Positions 10,838 to 23,775 are shown, counted from the first letter of the stretch. The stretch is 60,000 nt of DNA from Lineus longissimus (GCF_910592395.1 NC_088309.1:27904599-27964598); one strand, 5' to 3'. Notes: a model not told the origin generated them from the sequence alone. Numbers and translations: made by a program.

Positions 10838-13800
10838 CTAATCCACCTCAGTGACACTGTCTCCACGCTCTGAACTAGCATGATCATTCTTTAACAAATC
10901 ATCCTCGCTGAAGGCAAACTGTTCTTCACCATTGATAGCAGATGGGGAATTAGCAATGATCTTTTGTATCGTACAAATGTCTCTCTCGTCAACAAAGTCC
11001 AGGGACAGAGCACTGAAGTCTTTTGAGAAATGTTTCAAGTGTGCAAACTGGTCCTTCATGGAGAGATTGAACATGGAGTAGTTGGGGTCGTTGGTGACTT
11101 CCTTTGAGATCTTTAAGAAGGGTGGCACGTCAAGCCGGTCACTTTGAGTTGTGTAGGTTTCCAAGAGAATAAGGCCATCACATCTGCAAAGAACAACCAA
11201 CAATGTACGACTTCAAATATCAGATATACATGTAGTCTTTTTTCAAACTTGACCTCGAATGCTTGCAGATGGAAAGTTGACCTCAGTTGAAAGTTTCTTA
11301 AGACTTTTGTGACTTCAGCTGCATGATTTTACAACCTGAGTGTGCTATCAGGCCTAGGAAGCAGACACTCCTGGTGGTACACCGACAGCTCAAGAGACTG
11401 CTCAATGTGCCAAACTTGGTCAATTTGTGTACCGAGTACTGGATAGATGGCACTGTCATTACTTGTTAGCTGAGAAGCATATCTGGAAATCTCTGAGAAT
11501 CACTTGATGTGGGAGACCAGGAGCTAAATAGCTACACACAAGATTTGAATAGAAGAGTACATACGATTTAGGACAAGGCTTCTCATAGATGTCAAGCTGG
11601 TAGTACTGGTTATTCCAGAGGAAACAGCGACGTTTCTTGTATATCGTGTGATGTTTGTCATCTCGTTGAGCAAGCAGGATCTGAAATTGGAAATTTGAAT
11701 TGATATATTCAACCACAATGAAAACATACATGTACTTCTGTAGTGTAAACAGCCATTTTCTTTAGGCCAAACTTGCTCTGATCCAGGAAATGTCATTTTG
11801 GTGACAGATAGATGGTCCAAACTTCACCTGATAAGAATCTACACAAGCTTTATCAACCATAGGACTGAGCCTCCATACCTGGTAGTCTCGTCCTGAGCTT
11901 TGCATCTTCAGTTCCACACTCTGATTCTTAATCTCGGGCCGCCTGATCGTGTGGGTATACGTCCAATTGCCTGAAATCAGATAAAAGTCGTTAGCCAACA
12001 GTTCGTGAGACAATCCTTCCCCGCCCAGGAGTAGAAAATTTTGTATTTAACTGGTAAGAAGGGCACAGAGTTCTCCATCACATTTTGAACTAAATCTCAG
12101 GGGAAGCCAGTATACTCTGTCCAACAACAGCTGATTTACATCCACTTGGGGTTTGATGACAAGTGTGATGAATAAAGCACTGATTTCTGGCCTGGTGTGG
12201 AATTCATAAGGTTTGCGCAAATCAAGTCAGGGATACAATGAAGTTTGGAACTGACAGAAGATCTGGAACTGTTATGGAACAATGATGAAGTTAGTGATGA
12301 GGGAAAATCGAAAACAGCACAAACATTCTTTTGGAAATATCATCAGCCATACCATTGTTTAGTTTTTACGGAGAAGACATTTGAGCACACAGAAGTATTT
12401 TCAGGAAATGATGAACAGAAAACCGTCTTCATAGCATCAACTTCGATCCACGTGAGGAAGAAGCCAGTAATTCTAAGACCTGATACAACTATAACATGTC
12501 CAAACCAGATGTCATCAATTTTATCACAGGTGTTCTCTTAGAAGAATCTTGCTGGGACAATAATAGGCAAGAAAAACATGCAATCAGTGTTGAGTAGATG
12601 ACATGTGCCACAAAAAAGGGTAGAAGAACATAAGAGTACACATTGGACAACCAAACTCGTGGAACTTGATCACCAAGTTGACAAGCGACAGAAGGCTGAA
12701 CGACAGCTGTTTCTGGTGATGTCAATGCTCAACACTGAAACTACCACACCAGAGTATAGAATGGAAAGTTATTTGGACAAACTCAAGAGGAATAAATACC
12801 ATTCTGCCCCCTTCTTCGGATTCGTGCCTGCATCCTACGACTCGGGGTCACCAAATAATCATGCACCACAATGAAGTCCTGATATTTTTCGGGGAAATGC
12901 TGAAATGACAAGAGTAACTTGGGGGTTAGTATAAACTACTAATCATGCATTATGAGAGGAGGAAGTTGATGATACTTGTTTCAATGCTCTTTTCGTCACT
13001 TTTAAGCACACATGTCAGGTACATGACTGACAGAAAGAAACCCAACAAAAGCTGTGTTATGATGATAAATGATTGTATGTCTTGGGTAATGATGATGGGA
13101 GTGCTCGAGCGATAGACTTACCCAGTGTACAAAGCCACTGGACAGAAGCCATCCAAGCCATATACACATGTGACAGAGTGAACCACTAAAAAACAAAACC
13201 TGGCATGATGAGATTAAGGGGAGCGGAGCAGGGCCATGTCAGCCCCACTCCACATAGTTGGGGAAATATGTTAAAAATTACTATTCAAACCCATGTATAA
13301 AGCTCACAGATAAAACTAAAGAGAGGTTTTCTTGTTCTGATTACTGGTCTGCAGGTCTGCTGAAACAGAAAGCCATTTGAATGGAATCCTCACGATCGAT
13401 GAAGTATCTACCACACAGCACCTTGCACAAACAGCGAAGACTTTCATCAGCAAACTTTCACCATGTTTATTATCTATTATGAGAGGGCATTTTCAATGTC
13501 AGTCAACATGACATGGTCATGGCTGTGTGAAATTAACCTGGAGTCTGTTAGAGCCCAACAAAGCGATTCTGCAGAGTCGTTTATACCATAACATGTATGG
13601 AATGAAAGCATGTGAAGTCAAACTTTAGGCTGTATATTCGAAGTCTGATTCTGAACTGACATGAACACTACACATGGGTAAGAACAGTACTAATCCTAAT
13701 ATGCCAGCAAGTGGGTTTCCTGTTTTCTCCAATCCTGATTTGAAAAAATAAACAAAAATATACCGGTAAGCATCACGAACTGGAGAAAACAATTTTTTGC

Positions 13801-16800
13801 TTTGGTTGAAAACATTTTGAGGAAACTGGGTTTTTTATCACTTACTTCGTTCAGAGCGAGACTGGCAACGAGGAACTTGCGCTTCTTACTGTCAATAGAC
13901 AAACGGTCGGATACATCTATTCCGAGGCGCTGACATACAGCCTGGAGAAGAAACACAAGTGTGACATGGCAAATAGATAGATATAGTTTATCTGGTTGCT
14001 GTCAATGGATCTCGGGAGGAGCACATGCCCATGACGAGGCATCACCTTTTGGCAGCCTGAAGATGTGTGTGCAGGATATTGCAGGTTTACTGCAGGAGGT
14101 CACATGAAACCAGCCAAGTTGTTGAATTGCTACAATATGCCATACCATGATTGAGATATGAAGGAATGCAGAGTGACAGATCCCTGCCACAATGTACTTA
14201 CACCAATCATTCTCATCAACTTGAGGTCGAAGTTTGTGGAGTTGTCCATCACGTCATAGTAGGGATGGCCAACCCAAGCCTGCAAGAGAATGTCAATACA
14301 TTACCACTGAATTAGAGGCACAGAATACTGGATGAAGTATGAGGTGAAGGTGGGGGGGAGCATCTGATTTATAGAACCAAAACTCTGTCGCCTCTATCTC
14401 AGGTAGCCTGATACTAGGTCATCAACAGAGCTGTAGAACAGGCACACTCAAATGCATCCACAAAGACTTCCCCTAAATTGCTTTACCCTTCATTTGCAAA
14501 TTCAAAACTGTCATTGTAAGGAATTGCACTATCACTGCCCTGTCCACACCACTCAGAGGTTATCATACCTGAGAAGCCATGTCATCAAGGTTTCGTGCTC
14601 CGTCTAAATCCTCGTATCGTGTGGCATGTTCCTCTGTTGTGTAGAACTCCTCTGCTCCCTTAGCAGCTGAGACCATGTGAATGATCTGATTATAGCGACT
14701 GTCCCGTAACGTCACTTCATTCCAGTTATTAGCCTTTTTCATCTTTTCCCATTGTCCTGGCTTCATATCTAAGGAAACAAGCAACTCTAAGTATTTCAGT
14801 ATGAAATGCTTCGCAGATTCAAACTGCTTGGCAACAGATCACAGAATGGATTTCTGTTTGTTTTCATTGAGGACGTCAAGGAATCCAACTGGAAGAGACT
14901 ATGATTATAGAAACTTTTACAAATATTGTAAAAGGTTTTACATGGAAGGCACTTCTAACCGCAATACATTTTAGCTTCAGTTGCTTCCACAAGTCGGTCT
15001 CAAGTTATTAGAAGGTAGTAGTCGACATTTGCAAAACCAAGGCTGTCCCGCATGTTGTTTATGAGAACGCTTTTGATATGGTAATGGTATTGAGGCAAGT
15101 CAACTTGAGCTGAGACTTCAAATTGCATGTTGATAGGGCAATAGATAACTAATCCAACTCTCTCCTGAAAGCTGAGCAATTCGTAACTGCCATCGTTACC
15201 CAACACAAAGCATACGATTAGGTCTACCTAAAACATTGCCAAGGCTGATTCAACTTCTGATAGTCTGAAGTCAGTCAGAAGCATATACATAGCACCTTGG
15301 TAAATAAAGCATTCGATGTGATGGGCTACAAAACGACACAGCTCACACTATAGCAATCTCAGCATTAAAATAGCATGCAAGTTACTGTTCTAATCCTATC
15401 AAGCATACATAAGAGTCTATTATGACTTAGTCTCAAGGTTGGCACGAAACCAGCAGCTGCTTGTATCACCTGTGTGATGATGTTCAACATGATCGGTACA
15501 TCAATTGTAGAGGTAGCTCGGAGCATTGAGGGTGAAAATACTAACAGGGAATCTTCGGTAAAGTTCCAGCACAAAACAAACCTCGATCATACGCCGAGAG
15601 AAACAGGAGTGAAGGTGCACCTCCTAAATGGACTGAATACCCTATACCCTAATGCCGCTCCTTATTGATTTTGGTGTGGCAAAAGAAAGACACCCTCACA
15701 CCAAAAGACATACAGAAATAGAATAGAATTACATATCAAACAGACTAACTGACTTGAGGCAAATCATGCAGAAAACAAACCGAGGAATCCAGAATGTTAG
15801 TTGACATTGTTGTCATATGATCTGCCAACTCCAATCAACATGGCAACAGTAAGACCCAATGAGATTAACTTCCCCTCACAACACATTCAGATTCCTCAGT
15901 CAACTAATGAAATAAGAGAAGATACGATGATGTTGTATTATGTGGGATTGTTGAAAGTATTTCGGGAAGAATGTGAAACATTAGGTTTACATGCAGTCAC
16001 TGAATTAGAGGTAAAATGTAAGAACTCATAACATGTACGTTTTACAAAGCAAAAGAATCTGAAGCAAAGATTCTAATTTTGCTAAAAACTAAAAAGATGC
16101 TGGAGGTACCAAGTAAAATGATCATGGATAATCATGGATGAAGATTACACAGATCGGCTCAAGGACTAGGGATCCGCCCATGACTTCAATGACAACTGAA
16201 GGTCAAAAGGTTGATGACCCTGCCAAGGTCAAATTGCTGACTCAAGGTCGTCTCCATGACAATTTCACTACTTACAAGCTGTAGCATCCATGGTACCTCG
16301 ATCACAAATGACGATGCAATTTCCTGAACACGACTCAGCGAGATCAAAATATGAATTCTCTATTGACATCATGGCCTTCAAAAGATTTTCTTGGAACGTG
16401 TAAGCTGTAACAGGAACAAATAGTGCAATCTGGGTTATAGTTAGGGTTAAATGTTTTCAGCCATGTCCGACTGACCGACACCGTCAGTTGTTTTTTTGTC
16501 TGTCAGGGTTGTGTTGTGCTTTGGTCACAAGGGCTCTTTCACAAAATGACACCCAAACTTGACTCGCCGTCAGGCAACTTGTGAGTTTTTAAGTTAATTT
16601 TATAGCAGTTTGAGACTATTCTCAACAATGCCCTTCAACACACATTGGCTGCTAAAACTACCCTCCTCTCCAATTACTGTCCTTACTAGTTATCGAAAAA
16701 CTGGTCCGTGGTAGACCAATAAGAACTCAGCGAGAAATGTCGTTTTGATCGAGAGGCCCATAGACACACAGATGGAACAAGTCAAAAGCTCTGCCTACTG

Positions 16801-19800
16801 CACACCGAGGAAGAAAAGAAAATTAGTGATGCTCTACACATATCAGAGGGTGCGACACCAGAGCAACTCAGAACATTACGAGACAACAAGGAAAATAACA
16901 TGACACAAGGTGGCCATACAGAAATCACGTCAAAAGATTGGTGTAGCACCCTCCGATGCATAGAAGTAACTGCCATGAAGACACTTCGCCATACTTCTTG
17001 ACCTATTCTTGCATTGTTTTACTGATCAAATTCACCGTGTAACTTCTCATGACCACAGTCACTCCTCGCCCATTTGTAAGAAGACAGTGTCAGATTATGC
17101 ATGCATCCAAAGTGCTCCCCAAGGCAGTTATCCTGTGATAGGGTGTCAAGGGTTAACCACATCTAGCAGGCATCCAATCATTTCCTTGACTTTACTTACA
17201 TGCGGAGGCATCCATCACCCCGCGATCACATATTATCAGACAATTTTGCGACGCGTTGTTTGCCAAGTCAAAGTAGGTTTTTTCAATCATCATCATTGTC
17301 TTGATCAAGTTCTCTTGAAATTCAAAGACTGCAACACAACGTGATTAGATTAACATCCTCCCCACTGCCCCAATTAAGATGCCACAAGTTGAATTTTGCA
17401 AAAAGCCTGTTTTCTCATAATGTAGTTTATCCCAGAACACATTCATCATCATGTACTAAGCCAGGTGTTTTACCCATGGCACATTTTGTCCTATTCATCA
17501 ATATAATGGAGTGCTATTTGTCCCGAGGGACCGACATTATTTTCTTGGAAGACCCATGGGCCTACCAACTAGTCTAAACAGAGACACGTGAGGAGGCTCT
17601 TGATGATAGATGTCTGTCACTTACATTACAACTCACCCCCCCCTCGGTCAGCCACATGACACGTGATGAATATGATCGAATATTCTACAAGTGTTTTAGA
17701 TAATTTTCTTTTAAAATGTTGGCAGCAATGAAACAAGATTTTGTTGACGTTCTTCTAGAATAGTTTATACCTGAATCTTCTGATAACTCTGTCCACTTTA
17801 CACCACCACTGAAAATAAACCAAAAACATTATTTGTACTTGTGGAGGGAAAACATACAGGTTGTGCCACAAAACAAGGTATGAGGAAAACAAACTGCCTG
17901 AACATAGCTTACACAGAACACCAAGGCAACAACAGAGATGACTTAACATAGCCAGTGTTATTGTTGTTTAATGTTCCGACACCAGACTGTATTCATGGCC
18001 TGTATGTGGCACCTTATAAAACAAGGTAAAAGAACTGTAGCTAATAATAGACTCAAGGCCTGCGGTTAGGCCTTGCAGTCTATAACATGTGGCGGTGATC
18101 AACTTTTAAAAGTTATGTGCCCGGGTGAAATTTCCAGACAGGCACAAAGCTTCTTAGCTGTAGATCAAGGTTAGACCATGAAACATTCATATGCCTAAGC
18201 CTCAACAGTCCCATCCACTGCAAAGAGTGGCTGTTTCGATTGCCTGACCACAGCACATGTTTTGTAACAGATTGTAAACAAATTTGTGATGATTTTGGTT
18301 AAATATTCATACCTATGAATATATACATATATATCATACCGCCATCTGGATATGAACGTTTGGTTGATACATGAATTGTTGATTGCCTTGGCCTATTACA
18401 GGAATCTGCATGTAAGTGTGATTAATAATGCTCATCAGGTTGGTGCTTCTATCACAATCAACCTACATTTCGAATAATTTCATATTCCTGACTACATACC
18501 TCATTATAACTGTAGCACATTCCGGCACTCGGTATACCTGAAAAATTATTTTTACATAACACATTAACATGATGATTGATAACTCTCCCACGTTCTCACA
18601 GAAGTGAAACATCGCAAGGGTCAAATTCACTTTCAAAAACCCAACAACTTGAATTATCAATGACAGCCAGAGTAAGCCACAGCATTGCTTTGGTTGGTAA
18701 CCATGACAACACATCAGTAGGCAGGCGTAGCAAGGTTCATGTCTAGACTAGAACTGGTCCATAGATTGGACAATTTGAAGACTGGTGAACTGGGGAGGTT
18801 CAGTTGATGGTTTACTCTCGATCAGATTTCTGACAAACAACTGAAAATTGATGGGTTTTCGGGAAGTTCCCTTGTTAGAGAAAATCAACATCAGGTCGGC
18901 ACTAGGACTGGAGTGTTGGACCCTTGTCAAGGAGGAGCTCGACTGCAAGTTATGAGCAGCACAATCTGACAAGAAACAAAAAAGATCCTGGTATTAGCCT
19001 GCATGTAGCTGGTTGGAATCTCTCCTGAGCCCAGACAGGTCACTTAAGTTACCACTCATGGATCACTCGTGGCAACATTACTGGCATACATGTAGAAACC
19101 ACCTGTAGGAAGAGAAAAACAACACCCATTTCATGGTTTCACCACCACAGTCAAGGCAGAATGCAATTTGTTCTCTCTTTCTGCCTTGCTTTTACTCTTT
19201 CTGACATCTAGCCGATAATAATTTGGACCAGTTTTTCTTACTGTGGCTCATCCGAAGGAAATCAGGGCTAAATGTTCGATTCTCCAGCCCAGAGAGGTAA
19301 GCACAGGGGTGAAGAAGGGAACATTAACCCACGATTTCCTCAGGATGTCCGTGACCAGACGTGTTATGCTTGAACTGAGTCAACCGCATATTGAAGACAC
19401 ACTACAGTGGTGATGCGTACATGTAAATCATCATCTTTCATTGATAACCACCTGAATCACAGAACGGCCTGTGTAGTCTGGTGAGATCCACCAATGTCGT
19501 AATGTTATCACATATTTGTAATTTATCTCAAATTGAGAAGAAGTTCTTTGTTTTTCTGGCATTGGAAATCCTCCGTCGATAGCACTTGGTCCGATGCTGA
19601 CAGAAGGGCCATATCTCATGTCGGTAACATTTGGGCAACTTGAAAAGTGACAGTTAAATTCACAACAACGTTTTATATCAGTATCACCGACACATTCATT
19701 TGCTGCAACTTGAAAGCAAACAGTTCTACGAGTCAATTGCCAACTGACTCTTCTGCCAAAAACTGATTCAGCAGCTCAACATCTTGACTCACCAACCATT

Positions 19801-20962
19801 GACTCATCATCACTATCATCCAAGTCATGTGAGAAGAGGATGCGATGATAATTCTCAAAACATTTGGGGAGTTATATTATTATCCCAGACTCTGTAGAAA
19901 ATTTCAGTAACTGGGCAGGGAGAACCAACAGCCTCTCATTTAAGAAACTGACACTCCTCAACGGAGTTACAGCTGCCCCAACACCTTCTTAACTGTTACC
20001 TACCTTCCAGCCCAAATTTTCAAAGAATGTTGAGAGTCTTGATTGCCCAGTCGTTTTTCCACCACATGGTCCTGTAAGAAACAATAACACTTGCATTTTA
20101 GATTGCAAAAGTGGATGAGTTGGAACCTTTGAGTTAGAACCAGTGAATCAGCATCTGTCAATTAGGCATAAACTGTCTGCTTTGTTGAGATATATTTTAC
20201 ATTTCACAAGGCTCGAAGCCAAGACAAATGTACTCTGGACTGAAAGAAGCCACTGGCATAAGCCCCTGTGACCCTTTGTAAATTGAAACTTTGTTCCAGC
20301 GAAACGCATGATTAACGATGCGCGATATTGTATCGCCACTTCTGCGTTATGATATCGCCATTCACATCATGACGTGAATTCCTATTAAAAAGATATAACG
20401 CGCAATCTTCTCGATCACGTAGTCTACTAGTCAGGACGTGGCGATACAATATCGTGCAACCTTACTACTGGTGAGCGCCAAAACAAACTTCTACGAAAAG
20501 GCCATTTATGATTTATGATTGATATTTTTTTACATATTACGGTCGTTTTGTTCCGGGAGACCTACCCACTTCCACTGCCCACACTCTGTAGGCTAGTCGG
20601 TCTTGATTGAGAGCAGCCCTGGCCACCACGCTAGGCCTAGGCCTGGGCACGCTGGCTGGCTGCATGGATGCCTGTGACTATATCAACTCTTAGAGTAAGA
20701 TCGGCTATAGCTGCTATAACATTGATTGATCCCATACTATAATGATGTAGGTTAGGTACATGATGATGCATATAGGCCTACTACCTACATGACCTATGCT
20801 GTGCATGTGATTGTGAACAATCAGAACATGATGAATCATTGAATGGTGGAAAAAATAAACAAGACTTAGTCTATAGCAGGAAATTCAAGAATTACTCAAC
20901 TTACCCCCAGTCAAAACCAACTTATACACTTTCTTCCCATTTTTGGTAGTTTCCTGCGACAT
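10838..20962 (-). CDS. ttd14: TTD14 homologue: P-loop GTP- and phospholipid-binding trafficking protein (12 coding exons)
   Basis: In Drosophila, TTD14 binds GTP and phosphoinositides and is needed for light-driven traffic of the TRPL channel. Exons in transcript order: 20962-20905, 20071-20004, 18537-18500, 17808-17771, 16404-16276, 14768-14569, 14279-14202, 13941-13846, 12899-12800, 11970-11879, 11680-11565, 11183-10838. All have GT/AG and matching phases: 1359 nt, 452 residues (fly protein about 475). The Walker A motif GGPCGGKTT (residues 19-27) is split across intron 1. VPECAT (46-51), FQENLL (71-76), ICDRGTMDA (100-108, Walker-B-like plus DRG) and [12 protein letters not shown] (135-146) follow. 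The C-terminal half (236 onward) has [28 protein letters not shown] and [16 protein letters not shown], the CYTH-like part of the family; the tail is acidic. The start ATG has A at -3. The frame stays open upstream to an ATG at 21100 inside a transposon end. Convergent with NUDT9. Confidence 0.93.
15841..17001 (+). other. Unexplained plus-strand open frames inside a ttd14 intron region
   Basis: On the strand opposite ttd14, an open frame without an early ATG runs 92 codons from 16723 to a TGA at 16999-17001 (intron 4), with coding-like blocks such as [18 protein letters not shown] second runs from about 15801 to 16031 (intron 5), including [17 protein letters not shown]. Neither matches a family I know and no splice sites link them. 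They may be chance frames or a fossil coding fragment. Confidence 0.2.
20312..20464. mobile_element. Short inverted-repeat element (MITE-like) in ttd14 intron 1
   Basis: GCGCGATATTGTATCGCCAC at 20320-20339 is repeated in inverted orientation at 20438-20457 with 19 of 20 bases matching. Weaker pairing extends further outward. A second inverted pair (tgcgttat..atatc against gatataacgcgca) lies inside, so the whole 140-150 bp can fold into one long hairpin. The outer bases are flanked by TTA at 20312-20314 and 20462-20464, a plausible 3-bp target duplication. It is non-coding. The superfamily is uncertain; a TTA duplication would fit PIF/Harbinger-type MITEs. Confidence 0.65.
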
Positions 20963-21068
20963 TCTCCTAACGGTGATATTATTCGTCAACTGAAAAGCTT
21001 TACAAACATAGCGTAAATACACAGGCATATGTAAATGAATGAATAATGGCGGGATGTAGTGGCTGTGT

Positions 21069-21776
21069 TTAGGTCTCATTAGGGAGTTTTTTGTATTCAT
21101 GCGCGGCCAATTTAACCGTAGTTCCTAAAATAATTGATTTCTCGGTCCTCACAGTACGTCAGTGTTGATTCAGTAGTTGTTTTAGCAAAGACATGTTTTT
21201 TTTTGAGTTTCTGAAACCTAGAGCGCTACTCAATAGGCGGCTAACAAGAAACTACGCATTTACTGTTGTTGCCGACGTATGTGTACACTAAACTTGGAAT
21301 GTGCGTCGGCCCCGTGTTGAAATGCCGTCCAGTGCCAGTTGGTGCGTTTTTCGCTGATTTGTGCAAAATTCAACATATCTCAAATGTTCGATGGTTGACC
21401 CTGGTTTTTTTGTGGATTTTTGTGGAGTGTAACAAACTGTCTTTCATGGGAGAATGGTCACTGTATGAATTATTCAGAAAGAAATGTATAATATATGGGG
21501 TTTTTCGTGATTGTCCGGCCCAATTGGCAATATTACCATTTGGGATGGTGAACAGAGCTAGCAAATGCGATGCTTATGATTTATTTAAAGAAATAAAATG
21601 CCCGATTTAACATCCTGCAGAATCAGGGGAATCGGGCGTTTCCAGTGATATACGACACAAATGGATTGTCCTCATGCATTCACTTTGAAAACGCATTTTA
21701 AAATAGATGTTACGTGCTGTTAACAGGGCACGTCATCATCGCGTACATTTGTGAAAAACTCCCTAACGAGACCTTA
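21069..21776. mobile_element. Non-autonomous DNA transposon, PIF/Harbinger-like, upstream of ttd14
   Basis: GGTCTCATTAGGGAGTTTT begins at 21072, and its reverse complement with one mismatch ends at 21773 (AAAAACTCCCTAACGAGACC). The element of about 702 bp is flanked on both sides by TTA (21069-21071 and 21774-21776). A 3-bp TWA target duplication is the hallmark of the PIF/Harbinger superfamily. The inside carries only a 114-residue plus-strand frame (21266-21610) with no transposase motif I recognise, so the copy is non-autonomous. It lies 110 bp upstream of the ttd14 start codon. Confidence 0.7.
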
Positions 21777-21879
21777 GCTTCGGGAACACCATTATGACGT
21801 TGTGACATCATCAATGGAATTCCGAGTGGTTAAATTAGATGAAAACACGTGTATTTGTTGACATGGTTGCGTCGGTAAA

Positions 21880-22030
21880 TCCACAATTCACCATTGTAAA
21901 CTGACAGCACCTCACCATCATGGTAAATTGGGACGGTGAAATATTTTGCCATGGTGAGCATGGTAAATTCTACAAATTCACTACATATGGTGAGTATGGT
22001 AAACTCTGATTTTACCATTGTGAATCTGAG
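21880..22030. repeat. Cluster of degenerate ATGGTAAA / TTCACCAT motifs
   Basis: Within about 150 bp there are at least eight half-sites of the type ATGGTGAG, ATGGTAAA, TTCACCAT and TTTACCAT in both orientations, for example ccatggtgagcatggtaaat and ttttaccattgtgaat. The pattern is a decayed short tandem or foldback repeat. No function can be assigned. Confidence 0.5.
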
Positions 22031-22682
22031 ATCTTTTTCGTAAGGCCAGGGTCATCTCCATTCAAACTAATTCACCGACTTAACGTTGTACTCTTTTAAG
22101 GCAACAAAATAATGAAAGCGGATGTAAAGACAGGATACTAAAGACAGAACACAGTGTACATGACACAACTTTATTGATTCATAAAATATAGACTCTTGTC
22201 GACAACAAGCAGACAACAGAATTTTGGCAGGAGTTTTCAAAATAACAATCGATATGAAGTGAAAGAATACAACCTGACCTGTAAAAAACGGCGATAGCAA
22301 GCTGATGGATGCTTGACTAAATATAACTGGTGGTTATCTTGTAATATGCCTTTGTCATACATGTACAACTGTAGTTTATACTTTGTGGTGCTGGCTTACA
22401 TAGGACATTTCCTGTGCCAACACCACTCTGTACATGTTTCTGTCGTCACTATTATTGTATACGTGGATGTACATGTACAGTAAAATTTCAATAAATAAAT
22501 AAATAAACAACCTAACAATATGGAATGGTACAATCTGTTAGATGGAGTTGGGATGGTGGACAATTAACAGCTCGCACCAAAATCAGCATGCAAGACACAG
22601 AATGATACTTTTGGTGGCTCTTGCTCCGCAAAGGGCAATTAAGGTGAACATGACAGATAATTTCATACAATAGCATGAACAG
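22031..22682. other. Single-copy stretch left of the satellite array
   Basis: No gene was found. It contains an AATA tetranucleotide run (about 22490-22508) and several acatgtac words. Short open frames here have no recognisable motif. Confidence 0.4.
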
Positions 22683-23005
22683 GTTAAAACAGCCGAACAC
22701 ACTTTAATAAAGGAACACCTTGGGCGTGAGATATATAGGTTGGTTTTCATGGCCCCAGCGAGTTGTGGGACCATAACTTTTCTTCCAAAGAATGGCAAGT
22801 CATCAGACTGCAGTATAGATCTCACCAAAATGGAACATATCTGTTGGCCTATTTAAGACTTGCAAGTCATTCCGAAAAGCATCTCACTACACTTGCGAAC
22901 TTATCATTCAAATACATGTTCAATAGTTTCATTATCATTACTCTACATATAGGTCGTTCAAGCACTTTCGCAGAAGGTTCGAATCGCCTGCTGCTGCTGG
23001 AGTGA
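22683..23005. repeat. Truncated, diverged left-edge unit of the 979-bp array
   Basis: Similarity to the unit starts at gttaaaacagccgaac (22683). The copy has more substitutions than internal ones. It has lost about 600 bp between cacttgcga and acttatcattc, which removes the tRNA-like module. It has lost a second segment between attatcatta and ctctacatatagg. Decay of this kind is usual at satellite edges, where homogenisation is weak. Confidence 0.85.
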
Positions 23006-23701
23006 CATACGTCCTCGATGCTACATTGGGGCCAAAACCTTTTTTTGGTGCAACGATTTAAAAAACTTTTTAACGTTAAAACGGCCAAACAGACTTTAAT
23101 AAAGGAACATATTGGGCGTAGGTCCACGGAGTTGTGGGACCGTGACTTTTCCAAATACATGCAGAACGAATGGCAAGTCATCAGAGTGCAGTATAGATCT
23201 CACCAAAATGGAACATATCTGTTGGCCTATCTAAGACTTGCAAGTCATACCGAAAAGCATCTCACAACACTTGCGAAAATCATTCATTGTTGCTGTATGA
23301 GAAGGCGCAGTGAGGCGAATGGCCAGGCTCCGCCATCTGTGAATTGGCGGCCGAACTGGAATTCAAAGAGAAGCAACCCCGAACTGCAGAACAAATCCGC
23401 CATATTGCTGACATCACTGGCGCAAAAGACTATTTCTTTTGACCCCGTTGACCTCGATTTTAAAAACTTTTAAAAACGGCCATTCAAATGTTAAATCAAA
23501 TGCAAACATAACATTTTATATCATTAAGGTATATGAATACGATATATTGAGAACAATTTGTACAACTATCGAACTATACGAATACTCGGATCTATTTCGG
23601 ACAATCACTCTGCCCCCTGCGCGACCTAGTCACAGTTGCTGCGCGTTTTCAATACATCGCATAATATAAGAGGCGAAAGAAATCTCCACCTTGACATGAA
23701 C

Positions 23702-23775
23702 GACTTGGCGGTTTAGCGCTTGGAGTGTTTGACTGTGGCTCGGCTGGTCACGGGTTCGACTCCCGGCATATCTAC
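23702..23775 (+). ncRNA. First copy of the tRNA-like module
   Basis: Same module as at 25652, but with TTTAGCGC in place of TTCAGCGC in the A-box region. That is nearer to the TTAGCGC seen in many tRNA D loops, so this edge copy may preserve an older state. The B box and T8-C-T7 run are intact. Confidence 0.4.

Noticed and set aside
12605-12874. Plus-strand 89-residue frame that looks coding
   Set aside because: It is antisense to ttd14 exon 9 (12899-12800), whose minus-strand reading fits the family and the splice phases exactly.
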